A DNA stretch of 64,000 nucleotides from Thalassomonas sp. RHCl1 (GTDB lineage Bacteria > Pseudomonadota > Gammaproteobacteria > Enterobacterales > Alteromonadaceae). The position numbers were made by a program, and so were the translations under genes. The notes beneath the pieces are model-generated. The model ran no database searches. It worked only from the letters and a program-made list of their open reading frames with translations, and had not been told where the DNA came from. Location of the stretch: positions 1,240,001 to 1,304,000 of the forward strand of contig NZ_CANDNZ010000001.1 of assembly GCF_947387555.1 (NCBI RefSeq), in the 5' to 3' direction. This document shows, piece after piece, positions 8,336-16,752 of the stretch. How positions within the stretch are numbered: position 1 is the first letter of the stretch; each line of letters starts with the position of its first letter.

Positions 8336-10117
8336 GTGACCGGAAATATACAGTTTTACAATGATAACGCCCGTCATGTTGCCCAGCAGTACTTATCAAA
8401 ATCCTTTGAAGAAATACACGCCGGTGTATTGTCTTATGTCACCCCGGTATTGAATAAAGCGGACGCCCGTATTTTAGATATTGGCGCCGGAGCAGGGCGT
8501 GATGCCAAATACCTGGCAGAGCAGGGACAACACCAGAATGTTAGTGTCACAGCCGTTGAACCGGCAAAGCTTTTAGCCGACATAGGAAAACAGCATACTC
8601 AAGAACTCAATGTAACTTGGCTGGAAGATTCACTGCCAGCCCTGGCACAAGTCACCCGGCAGGAAGTTAGTTTTGACCTGATTTTACTCAGCGCGGTTTG
8701 GATGCATATTCCTGAAAGTGACCGTGCCCGCTCAATACGTAAACTGGCTAATCTGTTAAAACCGGGTGGCAAATTGGTAATAAGCCTGAGGCATAGCCGA
8801 ACCGAGCACACGGCAGATTCTCGAAAAATGTACGCCGTGTGTGCGGATGAATTAAAGAAGCTTGCTAAAAAAGTGGGCTTGTTTACGGTAAGTGAAAGCC
8901 AACGAGAAGATGACAAGCTGGGACGGGAAGAAGTCAGCTGGCAGACGGTGGTGTTGCAGTTACCTGATGACGGTAGCGGTGCTTTTCCGTTTATAAGGCA
9001 TGTAGCAACCAACGACGGAAAGTCAGCCACACATAAATTAGCCTTGTTGCGGGTATTACTGCGAATTGCCGATGGTCACCCGGGAGCTGTATTAAGACGA
9101 GAAAGCAGTCTACATGGCGACAGGGTTATTTTACCCGCAGGGTTAGTAGCACTTTACTGGTGCCACCAATACAAAGATCTAATAGACAAACACCAATTAT
9201 TTCAGACACCAAACAAAAGCCCTAACATGGGATTTATGAAGCCTAATGGCTGGCATAAATTAACACATCGCACCGCAGCCGATTACCGTATCGGCCATAT
9301 GTTTACCGGCGATGACGCCATAGCTTTGCATAAAACTTTGTCTGATGCGCTTAGCAATATTAAAGGCATGCCATGTAAGTACATAACTTTGCCTAACAGT
9401 GAACAAGGTGTGTTTGAAGTTGCCAGCAAGCCGGTGCGAGCCAAAGAAAGCATTTTCTTAGATTTAGCCACACTCACCCAGTGGGGAGAGTTTTCACTGC
9501 CCGAGCATATATGGCTGGCATTTAACCGTTATGCTTGCTGGATAGAGCCGGTATTGGTAAGTGAATGGGTAAATACAATGCTCAGCTACAAGGGGAATGC
9601 CAGGTACCAGGCGGTAGAAAAACATTATGTTCTACAACAGGCATTAAACTGGTTGGAACCTAAAAGAAGCACGACTGAAATTCGCCAGCGCTTCGAGCAG
9701 TTGCAGCAACAACAAACACAACATTGTGTATGGACCTCTAAAACTCTTAAGCAGAAATACAACATAGATCATTGCATGCCGTTTTCTCGTTGGCCTAATA
9801 ATGATTTATGGAATTTGTTGCCTTCGGATACGCAGGTCAATAATCAGAAAAGTGATCGCCTGCCAAGTGAGAAAAAACTAAAAGAAGCAAAAGATCGTAT
9901 GTTGCGCTGGTGGCAAAGTGCTTGGCTAGAGGATGAAATACTAGTTGAAGAGCCCCCAGGAATTTTTAACGTAGCTCAGAGGCAGCGTTTTTTTGCTGAG
10001 GCTAATATTGCCCTACCTGGTTTAGCTGTAAATAATTCTTCAGTTGATGACTTGTTTGAAGCGCTAGTGATGCAGCGAGGTCGTTTAAAAGAGATGCAAC
10101 AATTAAGGGAGTGGTAA
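8336..10117 (+). CDS. SAM-dependent methyltransferase fused to HNH endonuclease
   Basis: The 593-residue product joins two enzymes. Residues 1 to about 215 form a class I methyltransferase: ILDIGAGAGRDAKYLAE (motif I, SAM-binding), VTAVEPA, FDLILLSAVWMHIPE and LLKPGGKLVISL. Residues about 230-420 form a linker domain with no function I can name. Residues about 455-500 hold an HNH nuclease core: YNIDHCMPFSRWPNNDLWNL then NNQKSDRLPS, giving the DH, N and NxxK positions of HNH_4/Cas9-like HNH folds. The start is a GTG; the first in-frame ATG lies far inside, and the residues after the GTG look conserved (FYNDNARHV). Such fusions suggest DNA modification and cleavage, as in restriction or anti-phage defence. 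It is followed by a zinc-ribbon gene. Confidence 0.8.
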   Translation: MTGNIQFYNDNARHVAQQYLSKSFEEIHAGVLSYVTPVLNKADARILDIGAGAGRDAKYLAEQGQHQNVSVTAVEPAKLLADIGKQHTQELNVTWLEDSLPALAQVTRQEVSFDLILLSAVWMHIPESDRARSIRKLANLLKPGGKLVISLRHSRTEHTADSRKMYAVCADELKKLAKKVGLFTVSESQREDDKLGREEVSWQTVVLQLPDDGSGAFPFIRHVATNDGKSATHKLALLRVLLRIADGHPGAVLRRESSLHGDRVILPAGLVALYWCHQYKDLIDKHQLFQTPNKSPNMGFMKPNGWHKLTHRTAADYRIGHMFTGDDAIALHKTLSDALSNIKGMPCKYITLPNSEQGVFEVASKPVRAKESIFLDLATLTQWGEFSLPEHIWLAFNRYACWIEPVLVSEWVNTMLSYKGNARYQAVEKHYVLQQALNWLEPKRSTTEIRQRFEQLQQQQTQHCVWTSKTLKQKYNIDHCMPFSRWPNNDLWNLLPSDTQVNNQKSDRLPSEKKLKEAKDRMLRWWQSAWLEDEILVEEPPGIFNVAQRQRFFAEANIALPGLAVNNSSVDDLFEALVMQRGRLKEMQQLREW

Positions 10118-10184
10118 GCATTAAAGTTACATATTAATTTTTTGCAGTGAATGAAAGTTAAGTTTTATAAACAAGGAAATAATT

Positions 10185-10445
10185 ATGTTATGTAAAGTTT
10201 GCGATAGAGCATTAAATAGAACGCAATGGAGTAAAGATGAGACTTTAAAATCTTGTCCTAGCTGCTCACAAGAGAATGGGGCAGAGCATGTTTTTTTTAA
10301 TTACCCTGTTAGATTTGGAACGACTCCATTTCGAGCTTCACCTAATCATCCAGAAGGACCTCAAAGTCACTGTATAGAATGCAGAGCAGATAACCTTGTA
10401 GATATGAGTCAAGCTGTTTATTGCTCTGCTATTGAGATAAAGTGA
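10185..10445 (+). CDS. Small zinc-ribbon protein, partner of the methyltransferase-HNH gene
   Basis: The product is 86 residues with cysteine pairs C3xxC6, C24xxC27 and C63xxC66 plus a late C80, which should bind one or two zinc ions. The ribosome site is AAGGAA before the ATG at 10185. It lies 67 bp after the methyltransferase-HNH gene in the same direction, so cotranscription is likely. The middle (SPNHPEGPQSHCIECR) has no membrane or catalytic signature. It may be a nucleic-acid-binding or regulatory partner; function is otherwise unknown. Confidence 0.65.
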   Translation: MLCKVCDRALNRTQWSKDETLKSCPSCSQENGAEHVFFNYPVRFGTTPFRASPNHPEGPQSHCIECRADNLVDMSQAVYCSAIEIK

Positions 10446-10468
10446 CTATCATTTCTTTTAATTTAACA

Positions 10469-13400
10469 TTACCCAACTGCTAGCTTAGCCGTATCATGCC
10501 ATAAATAAGCTGGCATAGTGTGTGCCAATTTCCATGTAATATTCATAGGCTGGCTGCCTTCATATTTCACAAAATTCACCGGACCAAAGTTCACAAACCC
10601 CATGGTCCGGCCATTTTCATCTTTAGCCTGTTCCCGTACAAATAAAATAACTGTTTTGCCGCATTTTTGCTGGTTTATATAGCTAAGCCCCTTACCTGAG
10701 TTTGGACGTGCGCTATTTTGCGTTTGCCAGTGAAACAGTTCTGGGCTGATGGCATAGTCGTGATACATGGTTGTGGCAGAAAACTGTTTTTCGCACTTGT
10801 TAAGGGTGACAAAAAGCAGCTCGGTATTAATGTCAGAAATATTTAATACACCTTCACGGCTGGATGATTTTTTCTCAAAAGTGCTATCGCCAAAAGCCAC
10901 CAAGATATGTTCTTTGGGGTAGCGCACATGCATTTTTAATGGTGATGCATCGACAGCCTTATTAGCTACTTTTGGCATGGGGAATTCATTGATATCCAAA
11001 CGTTCCATCAATATCGTTAATATGTCATTGAGTTCATTTTGCAGCATAGGGTTATGTAATGCCCGTAAACTTTGTTTTAATGATTTAAAGCCAAGTTGTG
11101 AGCCGGGTTTATCCCAGAAGTCGTAATGGCACATAAGGGCGAAATGCTGTGCTTGCGTGTTGTTGATATCGTCGTCATGCCCTTGTTTAAGTGCAAAGTC
11201 GTTGTTACATAAAGTTTGTAAAAAGCGTAGATAAGAGATTGAGGTGCAATTTAATAAACGATTATTGATGGCTCGATAATAAGCGCTTGCCAAATCACTC
11301 GCTAGGCCAGTTATCTTGTCATTATTGCTGGCTGCTACTAATGCTGACCAACCTCCAAAGCTGTATGGTTTCCCTAGTTTGATTTTATAGATATCTTCCA
11401 GGGTTATATTGGGCTGGAGTTGTAGAAAATTAGCCAGTGTTAAAGGTAAATGGGTATGGTGAGTAAAATTGTTAACCAGGCTAAATAGTTTCTTTTTATT
11501 CAGTAGCGCGCTGCGTATATTCTTTAAAATCATTTCTTGAGTTTTTTCTTGTAACTCAATACGACAGCCTAAAGGTAAATGTGGGAATCCTTGTTTTATT
11601 TCTTTATCGATTGACTGACTCGTTTTCCCCACTAAAGCACGGAATTTATGGGAAAAGTCGTATTCAGGTCGTGAATTACCGACAAAATCAAGCACGGTGC
11701 AACATTCTTTGTTATCGGTGAGGCGTAAGCCGCGACCCAGTTGCTGTAAGAAAATGGTTAAGCTTTCTGTTGGTCGCAGGAACAATAAGGTGTCTAATTC
11801 GGGTATATCTACCCCTTCATTAAAGATATCGACAACGAATAAGACATTAATCTGTTTTGATCTTAACAGTTTCTGTTGTTGCTCACGTTCTGCGCTGTTA
11901 TCACTGGTAAGCACACCGCAGGATATTCCTTTAAGGGTAAATTTGTTCGCCATAAATTGTGCGTGATCTTTACTGACACAAAATGCCAAGGCGCGCATTT
12001 CGGATATATCGGTAATGATTTCGCTTAAGCTTTGCAGGATACGTTGTACCCTTTGATCGTTAAAGGTATATAAATGGGTTAACTCCGCCACGTCATAACG
12101 GCCCCTAGACCAGGGGATACTTGTTAGGTCAGTATCGTCATTAATCGCAAAATATTGGAAAGGGGTCAGATGGCGTTGGTTAATTGCTTCTGGTAAACGG
12201 ATTTCAGCGGCAATAACATGGCAAAAGTCAGCTAGAATGTCGATGCCATCATGGCGCTCAGGTGTTGCTGTTAACCCTAACAAAATTTGTGGCTGAAACT
12301 GGGCTAATACTGTTCGATAACTATTGGCAGCGATATGATGTACTTCATCAATAACCACATAATCAAAATAATCTGGTGTAAGCGCTAAGTTTTCAATTTG
12401 ATTATTCAGGCTTTGAATTGAAACGAATAATTGTTGGTAATTACTCGGTTTATTATTGCCCACCCATAATTCGCCAAAGGTACTGTTTTTGAGTACGCCG
12501 CGATAAGCCGCTAATGCCTGCTTTAAAATTTCTTCACGGTGGGCGATAAACAAGAATTTTGCATTCGGATTAGCTTGATAAAAGCGAGCAAAATCAAAGG
12601 CTGAAATAATGGTTTTACCGGTACCTGTTGCTGCAACCACTAAGTTTTTATAGCGCTGGTGCAGTTCTCGTTCAACCTGTAATTTATTTAAAATAGCCAG
12701 TTGGTGTGGGTGCGGAGTGATATCGAAATAATAGTTAGTGCCAGTAGCATTATAACTTCCTTTCGCTTCTTTAAGCGCCCGGGTTAATTTATCGCGGCTT
12801 TCGACGTTGCCGGTAAAAGTTTCAAAATCAGGTGATTCCCAATAAGTTTCAAAAGTGCTTAATGACTTTTCAATGATATGGGGAATTTCTTGTGAGGTTA
12901 TTTTAAGGTTCCATTCAAGGCCGTTTGTTAATGCTGAATGGGATAGGTTAGATGAGCCTATATAGCCAGTATGAAAGCCGGTATCACGTAGAAACAAGTA
13001 TGATTTAGCATGCAGGCGTTCACGGTTGGTATTGTAACTAAGCTTAATTTCAGTATTGGGCAATGAAGCTAAAAATTCTACGGCTTTTGCGTCTGTTGCC
13101 CCCATGTAAGAGGTGGTGATCACCTTTAATTGTTTGCCGCTACGGGTAAAGGCTTCTAACTCATTCTTAAATATGCGGATACCGGCCCATTTGATAAAAG
13201 AGACTAACCAGTAAATTTTATCTGCAGATTGGATTTCGCGTTTTAGTTCTGTTTCAAGGGATATACCGACATTGCTGCCACAAAATAGCTCACTTTGCGT
13301 GAGCCCGGTAAGTGGCATAATAGAGTCAACATAACTGGGTAAATCAGCTGAAATAGGATTGGTTTTATCAAATAAGGCCGTTAGGATTTTACCTTGACTA

Positions 13401-13675
13401 TCGAGTAAATTTTCACTGATGAGCTCTGCATCATGAATGTGTTCACTTAACCAATGGATGAGGGTATTGGCTAAGTTTATTTGTTCTGAAATACGGGTAT
13501 TGCTTTGAGGAACAGACTCCATCGCCAACTCAATAATACGAGTTAGAAAGCGAGATAACCAAGTTGCTGCTTCTGCTGTTTCTAACAGGCGCTCACCTAC
13601 ATGAAATGAATCTCGGTTAAGGTTTTGTTCAACCAGTTGGGTGATAAGTTGTTCGTAAATACCGGTTTGATTCAT
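10469..13675 (-). CDS. PLD-type nuclease fused to SF2 DEAD/DEAH helicase (DUF3427-type)
   Basis: The protein has 1068 residues. An N-terminal segment of about 115 residues precedes a phospholipase-D-fold nuclease half-site (HAKSY at about 221, then GYIGSSNLS), as in BfiI/NgoFVII-type nucleases. A superfamily 2 helicase follows: Walker A AATGTGKT (about 347-354), DEVHH (about 442), GLTATPERHDG and, in the second RecA lobe, QQLGRGLR. The last 250 or so residues match the C-terminal region annotated as DUF3427 in related helicases. Such proteins occur in restriction and defence islands and probably translocate on DNA. The gene converges with the zinc-ribbon gene (23-bp gap) and starts beside the toxin region. 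Base composition is AT-rich relative to the flanks. Confidence 0.88.
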   Translation of the reverse strand: MNQTGIYEQLITQLVEQNLNRDSFHVGERLLETAEAATWLSRFLTRIIELAMESVPQSNTRISEQINLANTLIHWLSEHIHDAELISENLLDSQGKILTALFDKTNPISADLPSYVDSIMPLTGLTQSELFCGSNVGISLETELKREIQSADKIYWLVSFIKWAGIRIFKNELEAFTRSGKQLKVITTSYMGATDAKAVEFLASLPNTEIKLSYNTNRERLHAKSYLFLRDTGFHTGYIGSSNLSHSALTNGLEWNLKITSQEIPHIIEKSLSTFETYWESPDFETFTGNVESRDKLTRALKEAKGSYNATGTNYYFDITPHPHQLAILNKLQVERELHQRYKNLVVAATGTGKTIISAFDFARFYQANPNAKFLFIAHREEILKQALAAYRGVLKNSTFGELWVGNNKPSNYQQLFVSIQSLNNQIENLALTPDYFDYVVIDEVHHIAANSYRTVLAQFQPQILLGLTATPERHDGIDILADFCHVIAAEIRLPEAINQRHLTPFQYFAINDDTDLTSIPWSRGRYDVAELTHLYTFNDQRVQRILQSLSEIITDISEMRALAFCVSKDHAQFMANKFTLKGISCGVLTSDNSAEREQQQKLLRSKQINVLFVVDIFNEGVDIPELDTLLFLRPTESLTIFLQQLGRGLRLTDNKECCTVLDFVGNSRPEYDFSHKFRALVGKTSQSIDKEIKQGFPHLPLGCRIELQEKTQEMILKNIRSALLNKKKLFSLVNNFTHHTHLPLTLANFLQLQPNITLEDIYKIKLGKPYSFGGWSALVAASNNDKITGLASDLASAYYRAINNRLLNCTSISYLRFLQTLCNNDFALKQGHDDDINNTQAQHFALMCHYDFWDKPGSQLGFKSLKQSLRALHNPMLQNELNDILTILMERLDINEFPMPKVANKAVDASPLKMHVRYPKEHILVAFGDSTFEKKSSSREGVLNISDINTELLFVTLNKCEKQFSATTMYHDYAISPELFHWQTQNSARPNSGKGLSYINQQKCGKTVILFVREQAKDENGRTMGFVNFGPVNFVKYEGSQPMNITWKLAHTMPAYLWHDTAKLAVG

Positions 13676-13906
13676 GAAACGTCCATGTAATGCTATTGCA
13701 GATAGTAAATTGTTCTTATTTCCTCATGATATCAGATGCTAAGAACAAACAGAATAAGTGTGTAGGTGTTGTTTCATGGGCCTAAAGTGCAATAGCTTTG
13801 GCTGATTCTAACTTTCCCTCTCAATAATGAACTGCTAGTATTTTAGGCTAACTAACGGATTAGCTTGCTTCAAAGCTGTAGCTCGCCTGCACTAAAAGGA
13901 TTTAGT

Positions 13907-14989
13907 ATGCCCAGCGAAATTGATATTTGTATCAGCAGTAAAACCTGTTCATCCCTGCCTTGCTCGCCTGACCCACAAGCTGTGGAGGCTTTTTTACAAG
14001 ATAACCCGCATATTAGCGGGAATTTTATTCCTCAAGGCACGCCTTATATTTTACGGCAGGGACAGATAGATAAAACACGCCCCTGGCAGGAGTTAAGGCC
14101 TGATTTGGCCAGTAACTTTAACCAGCTGAAAGCTTTACCGGCACAATCCCGGCGTAATATTGCCGAACTTAATGAAACGTATGGTATGCAATTTTTAGCT
14201 GCATTATCAGAATTTCATCAGGCAGAGATCGCACCTATGATTGCTGAGGTGAAAAAATACCAGCAAGATACTGTTATTCCTTTTTTAAAATCAGATAGTC
14301 ATGGTCTGGCCGGTGCCGGAGCTACGGCATTGGAGACTCGTTTAACTGGTTTTGCCAGGGCCGCTATTAAATACCAACAGGCATTGAAAAATTTACATAA
14401 AGCATATAAAGCCAAAGTGAGGGGAATTGAGCTGGTGAAGTTGGAACAAACTGTCACGAGCTTGAATAGGGAGTTGAATACTAAATTTGGTGCAGAGCTA
14501 AATAAATATATGGGTAATGCTACAGCCAGCAGGCGGGGCACAGTATGGTCAAATCCTCAACGGGGAATTAATATTGCCAAAAGTGCTAGAAACGCTAAAT
14601 CTATTGAGCTGTCAACAACCCGGTCATTTGAAATTATTAAACGTTTTGAGAAGGCGGCTAATATCGGGGGAAAAGGGATAATCTTATTAGATGCTGGGTT
14701 TCGTGGTGAAGATGTTTATCTGGATTATAAAGCTGGTAAAGACTGGCAGCGCAGAGCTGTGGTTGAAACGACTGGTTTTGGTTTCAGCACCGCAGCCGGG
14801 GCTTGGGTGGGAAGTACTGTAACTACGGCGGCTGTTAGTCTTCTTATGGTAAGTACTCCTTTGGGCTGGGCTTTTGTAATAGGGGCTGGTTTGACCGCTG
14901 GTTATGCAGCCGCTAAAACAGGAGATTGGATTGGTAAGGGGTTAGCAGGCAATATTTATGATGCCAGTAGTAGTTTTGATTGGTTTTAA
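13907..14989 (+). CDS. Candidate pore-forming toxin/effector with glycine-rich hydrophobic C-terminus
   Basis: The 360-residue product starts at the ATG at 13907, which has AAAAGGA upstream; the frame is open 14 codons further but lacks a site there. The N-terminal 120 residues are soluble (QGTPYILRQGQI) and the centre is long, charged and helical (about 90-210). The C-terminal 70 residues hold two hydrophobic glycine/alanine-rich helices (TAAGAWVGSTVTTAAVSLLM, then PLGWAFVIGAGLTAGYAAA) like the hairpin of colicin-type or T6SS pore formers. There is no signal peptide, so delivery by a secretion machine is expected. Five copies of a small two-TM protein follow at once, the usual arrangement of a pore-forming toxin with immunity proteins. 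No family was recognised by name. Confidence 0.6.
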   Translation: MPSEIDICISSKTCSSLPCSPDPQAVEAFLQDNPHISGNFIPQGTPYILRQGQIDKTRPWQELRPDLASNFNQLKALPAQSRRNIAELNETYGMQFLAALSEFHQAEIAPMIAEVKKYQQDTVIPFLKSDSHGLAGAGATALETRLTGFARAAIKYQQALKNLHKAYKAKVRGIELVKLEQTVTSLNRELNTKFGAELNKYMGNATASRRGTVWSNPQRGINIAKSARNAKSIELSTTRSFEIIKRFEKAANIGGKGIILLDAGFRGEDVYLDYKAGKDWQRRAVVETTGFGFSTAAGAWVGSTVTTAAVSLLMVSTPLGWAFVIGAGLTAGYAAAKTGDWIGKGLAGNIYDASSSFDWF

Positions 14990-15003
14990 TTTAGGTTATC
15001 AAT

Positions 15004-15360
15004 ATGTTTGAGTTTCTTACTGAGGATTGGTTTATTTATGGTGCAGGAGTATTGTTTTTTGTCTGTGCATTTTTTTCTGTGTGTTTTGGCAGAATATCGG
15101 TAAAGCATATAGAGCAAGAAATGGCTAAAGAGGGAAAATCACCTCCTGGTTGGGATAAGGGAATAGGTGCAAGAGTTGGTGCCTATGCTGTTGCTCTTGT
15201 CATAAAAAGAATTCCTCCTCATTCCATTATTGATACTAAGGCTGCAAAGCGTCATGCCCGCAAAAAAGACATTTACCTGGCCGGACTTTTTCTTAGTTCG
15301 CTTGTGTTATTTATAACGGTTGCCGGAACGGGTTACCTTCTTTACGGTTCAAATGGTTAA
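15004..15360 (+). CDS. Candidate immunity protein, paralogue 1 of 5
   Basis: This 118-residue membrane protein begins 14 bp after the toxin stop. A TM helix lies at about residues 8-28 and a second at about 92-113, with a charged loop between. The loop carries the family signature: SVKHIEQEMAKEGKSPP, then WDKGIGAR, then RHARKKD. Because it sits directly downstream of a gene with a pore-forming look and spans the membrane, I infer that it protects the producer by binding the toxin in the membrane. It differs from the other copies in PPGW (others PPEW). Confidence 0.65.
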   Translation: MFEFLTEDWFIYGAGVLFFVCAFFSVCFGRISVKHIEQEMAKEGKSPPGWDKGIGARVGAYAVALVIKRIPPHSIIDTKAAKRHARKKDIYLAGLFLSSLVLFITVAGTGYLLYGSNG

Positions 15361-15463
15361 TTGTCTTTCTTGGATAGGAGCCTTAGATAAAAGTGGTAAC
15401 ACCATTGAATAGTGAGGAGTTGGTCAGGTTTATGATACCAGTTACCTATATGCTCCTGAGTAA
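15361..15463 (+). pseudogene. Debris of a lost toxin-immunity module
   Basis: The spacer between paralogues 1 and 2 ends in a frame reading GQVYDTSYLYAPE-stop. Its start resembles the toxin C-terminus (GNIYDAS) and its DNA end, TACCTATATGCTCCTGAGTAAGG, closely matches the 3' end of paralogue 5. It is interrupted by stops upstream. This fits a deleted or recombined module copy. Confidence 0.45.
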
Positions 15464-15469
15464 GGAAAA

Positions 15470-15817
15470 GTGAATTTTTACGATGCTTTAATGTTGAGCC
15501 TTATCATCTCCATTTTTATATTAGCTATTGCGCTGTTCTGCTTTAGTCGCATAACCGTTAAACATATAGAAAATGAAATGGCTAAAGCTGGGAAGTTACC
15601 TCCGGAGTGGGACAAAGGGATTGGCGCGAGATTACCTGCGTATGCTTTGATTATTTTATTTCCCAACATTAACCGGCATGCTTCTTTAGTTGATGTAGAG
15701 TCAACCAAGCGTTATGCCCGCAAAATAGATTGGTATTTAGCACTTTTTTTCGAACTCAGTTTTGTTACGTTAATTGTAATTATGGCTTTAGCATATTTTT
15801 TGTATGGGCCTGAATAG
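15470..15817 (+). CDS. Candidate immunity protein, paralogue 2 of 5
   Basis: The product has 115 residues, starting with GTG at 15470 behind AAGGAAAA. It keeps the family core: ITVKHIENEMAKAGKLPPEW, DKGIGAR and RYARKIDWYLALFF, between two TM helices. Its loop segment NINRHASLVDVESTKRY is shared almost exactly with paralogue 4, so these two are the closest pair. It ends in the usual YGPE. Confidence 0.65.
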   Translation: MNFYDALMLSLIISIFILAIALFCFSRITVKHIENEMAKAGKLPPEWDKGIGARLPAYALIILFPNINRHASLVDVESTKRYARKIDWYLALFFELSFVTLIVIMALAYFLYGPE

Positions 15818-15855
15818 TGCCAGTTCTTTTGATTTAAAGTGGAGTAACTTTTTTT

Positions 15856-16203
15856 ATGGGGCTTACGACTCAGCATTGGATTGGCTTCATTGGCTTATTT
15901 CTGCTGTTTGTTTGGGGAATTTCAATATTTTGCTTTAGCAAGATAACGGTTAAACACATAGAGCGAGAAATGGCTAAGGAAGGTAAGTCACCTCCAGAGT
16001 GGGATAAGGGAATTGGTGGGCGATTTAGCCTTTATGCCATGGCTATAGTGATTAATAAAATGGCCCGAAAGACACTTGTTGATGGTGAAGCTATCAGGCG
16101 TCATGCCCGTAAAAAAGATTGGTATTTGGCGGTGTTTTTTCTTAGTTCTTTCATCGCGGCTATGAGCATGGTTGGCGTTTTTTATTATCTGTATGGTCCG
16201 TGA
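15856..16203 (+). CDS. Candidate immunity protein, paralogue 3 of 5
   Basis: This 115-residue protein starts at the ATG at 15856 (GGAG upstream). Two TM helices flank the conserved loop (ITVKHIEREMAKEGKSPPEW, DKGIGGR, RRHARKKDWYLAVFFLSS). It has DKGIGGR where the others have DKGIGAR. It is separated from paralogue 4 by debris of a toxin gene. Confidence 0.65.
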   Translation: MGLTTQHWIGFIGLFLLFVWGISIFCFSKITVKHIEREMAKEGKSPPEWDKGIGGRFSLYAMAIVINKMARKTLVDGEAIRRHARKKDWYLAVFFLSSFIAAMSMVGVFYYLYGP

Positions 16204-16216
16204 TCATTACCTCTAA

Positions 16217-16300
16217 GATAGGTGTGGTAAAGACTGGCAATTTAGTGATGTTTCCGGAGTTACCGGGTTTGGTGCATCTTCAACTGTGAGTGATCAATAA
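16217..16300 (+). pseudogene. Relic of a second toxin C-terminal region
   Basis: A short open stretch reads GKDWQFSDVSGVTGFGAS and ends at a stop at 16298-16300. It matches the toxin's GKDWQ...TTGFGFS segment (around residues 277-295 of the protein starting at 13907). At the DNA level GGTAAAGACTGGCA (16226-16239) is identical to 14735-14748. No start or ribosome site is present. It indicates that a toxin gene once stood before paralogue 4, so the array arose by duplicating toxin-immunity modules followed by toxin loss. Confidence 0.7.
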
Positions 16301-16314
16301 ACCGAAGGTTAAGC

Positions 16315-16692
16315 ATGGAAATAACTGCTGAACATTGGCTCGTTTTAGCTATAGTCATACTCTTTACATTATGGGGAGTAGCAATATTTTGTTTCGGACG
16401 GATATCCGTTAAGCATATTGAGAATGAAATGGCTAAGGAAGGCAAATTACCGCCTGAATGGGATAAAGGGATAGGTGCCAGGTTGGCGGCATATTCGAGT
16501 GTGAACTTATTTCCTAATATAAACAGGCATGCTTCTTTGATTGATGTTGAATCAACAAAACGTTACGGACGTAAAATTGATTGGTATCTGGCTTTTTTTG
16601 TTAAGGCAACATTTTATGTTTTAGTTTTAATGGCAGTGTTAGCTTTAATGAGATGGTCCGCCTCGTTATTCCAAATAATTGTCTTGCAATAA
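16315..16692 (+). CDS. Candidate immunity protein, paralogue 4 of 5, altered C-terminus
   Basis: The product has 125 residues from the ATG at 16315. It retains the first TM helix, the loop (ISVKHIENEMAKEGKLPPEW, DKGIGAR, KRYGRKIDWYLAFF) and a second hydrophobic segment. The normal YLYGPE ending is replaced by RWSASLFQIIVLQ, which is encoded by one arm and the loop of a perfect inverted repeat at 16653-16705. The change may be harmless, specificity-altering or inactivating. Confidence 0.6.
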   Translation: MEITAEHWLVLAIVILFTLWGVAIFCFGRISVKHIENEMAKEGKLPPEWDKGIGARLAAYSSVNLFPNINRHASLIDVESTKRYGRKIDWYLAFFVKATFYVLVLMAVLALMRWSASLFQIIVLQ

Positions 16693-16705
16693 CGAGGCGG
16701 ACCAT
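16653..16705. repeat. 18-bp perfect inverted repeat at the 3' end of immunity paralogue 4
   Basis: ATGGTCCGCCTCGTTATT (16653-16670) is repeated as its exact complement at 16688-16705 with a 17-base spacer. The repeat replaces the usual end of the gene. No T-run follows on either strand, so it is not a plain terminator. It could be a small inserted palindromic element or a recombination scar. Confidence 0.75.
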
Positions 16706-16752
16706 ACATTTATATATTTGATATAGATTACTCCTGACTTTAAGAGGGCACT

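Noticed and set aside
8159-8377. Leftward 72-codon frame at the island border
   Set aside because: It overlaps the start of the methyltransferase-HNH gene, has no ribosome site and resembles no family.
8336-13675. Identification as DISARM or BREX
   Set aside because: There is a methyltransferase, a PLD domain and a helicase, but the domains are combined differently and the other core genes of those systems are absent.
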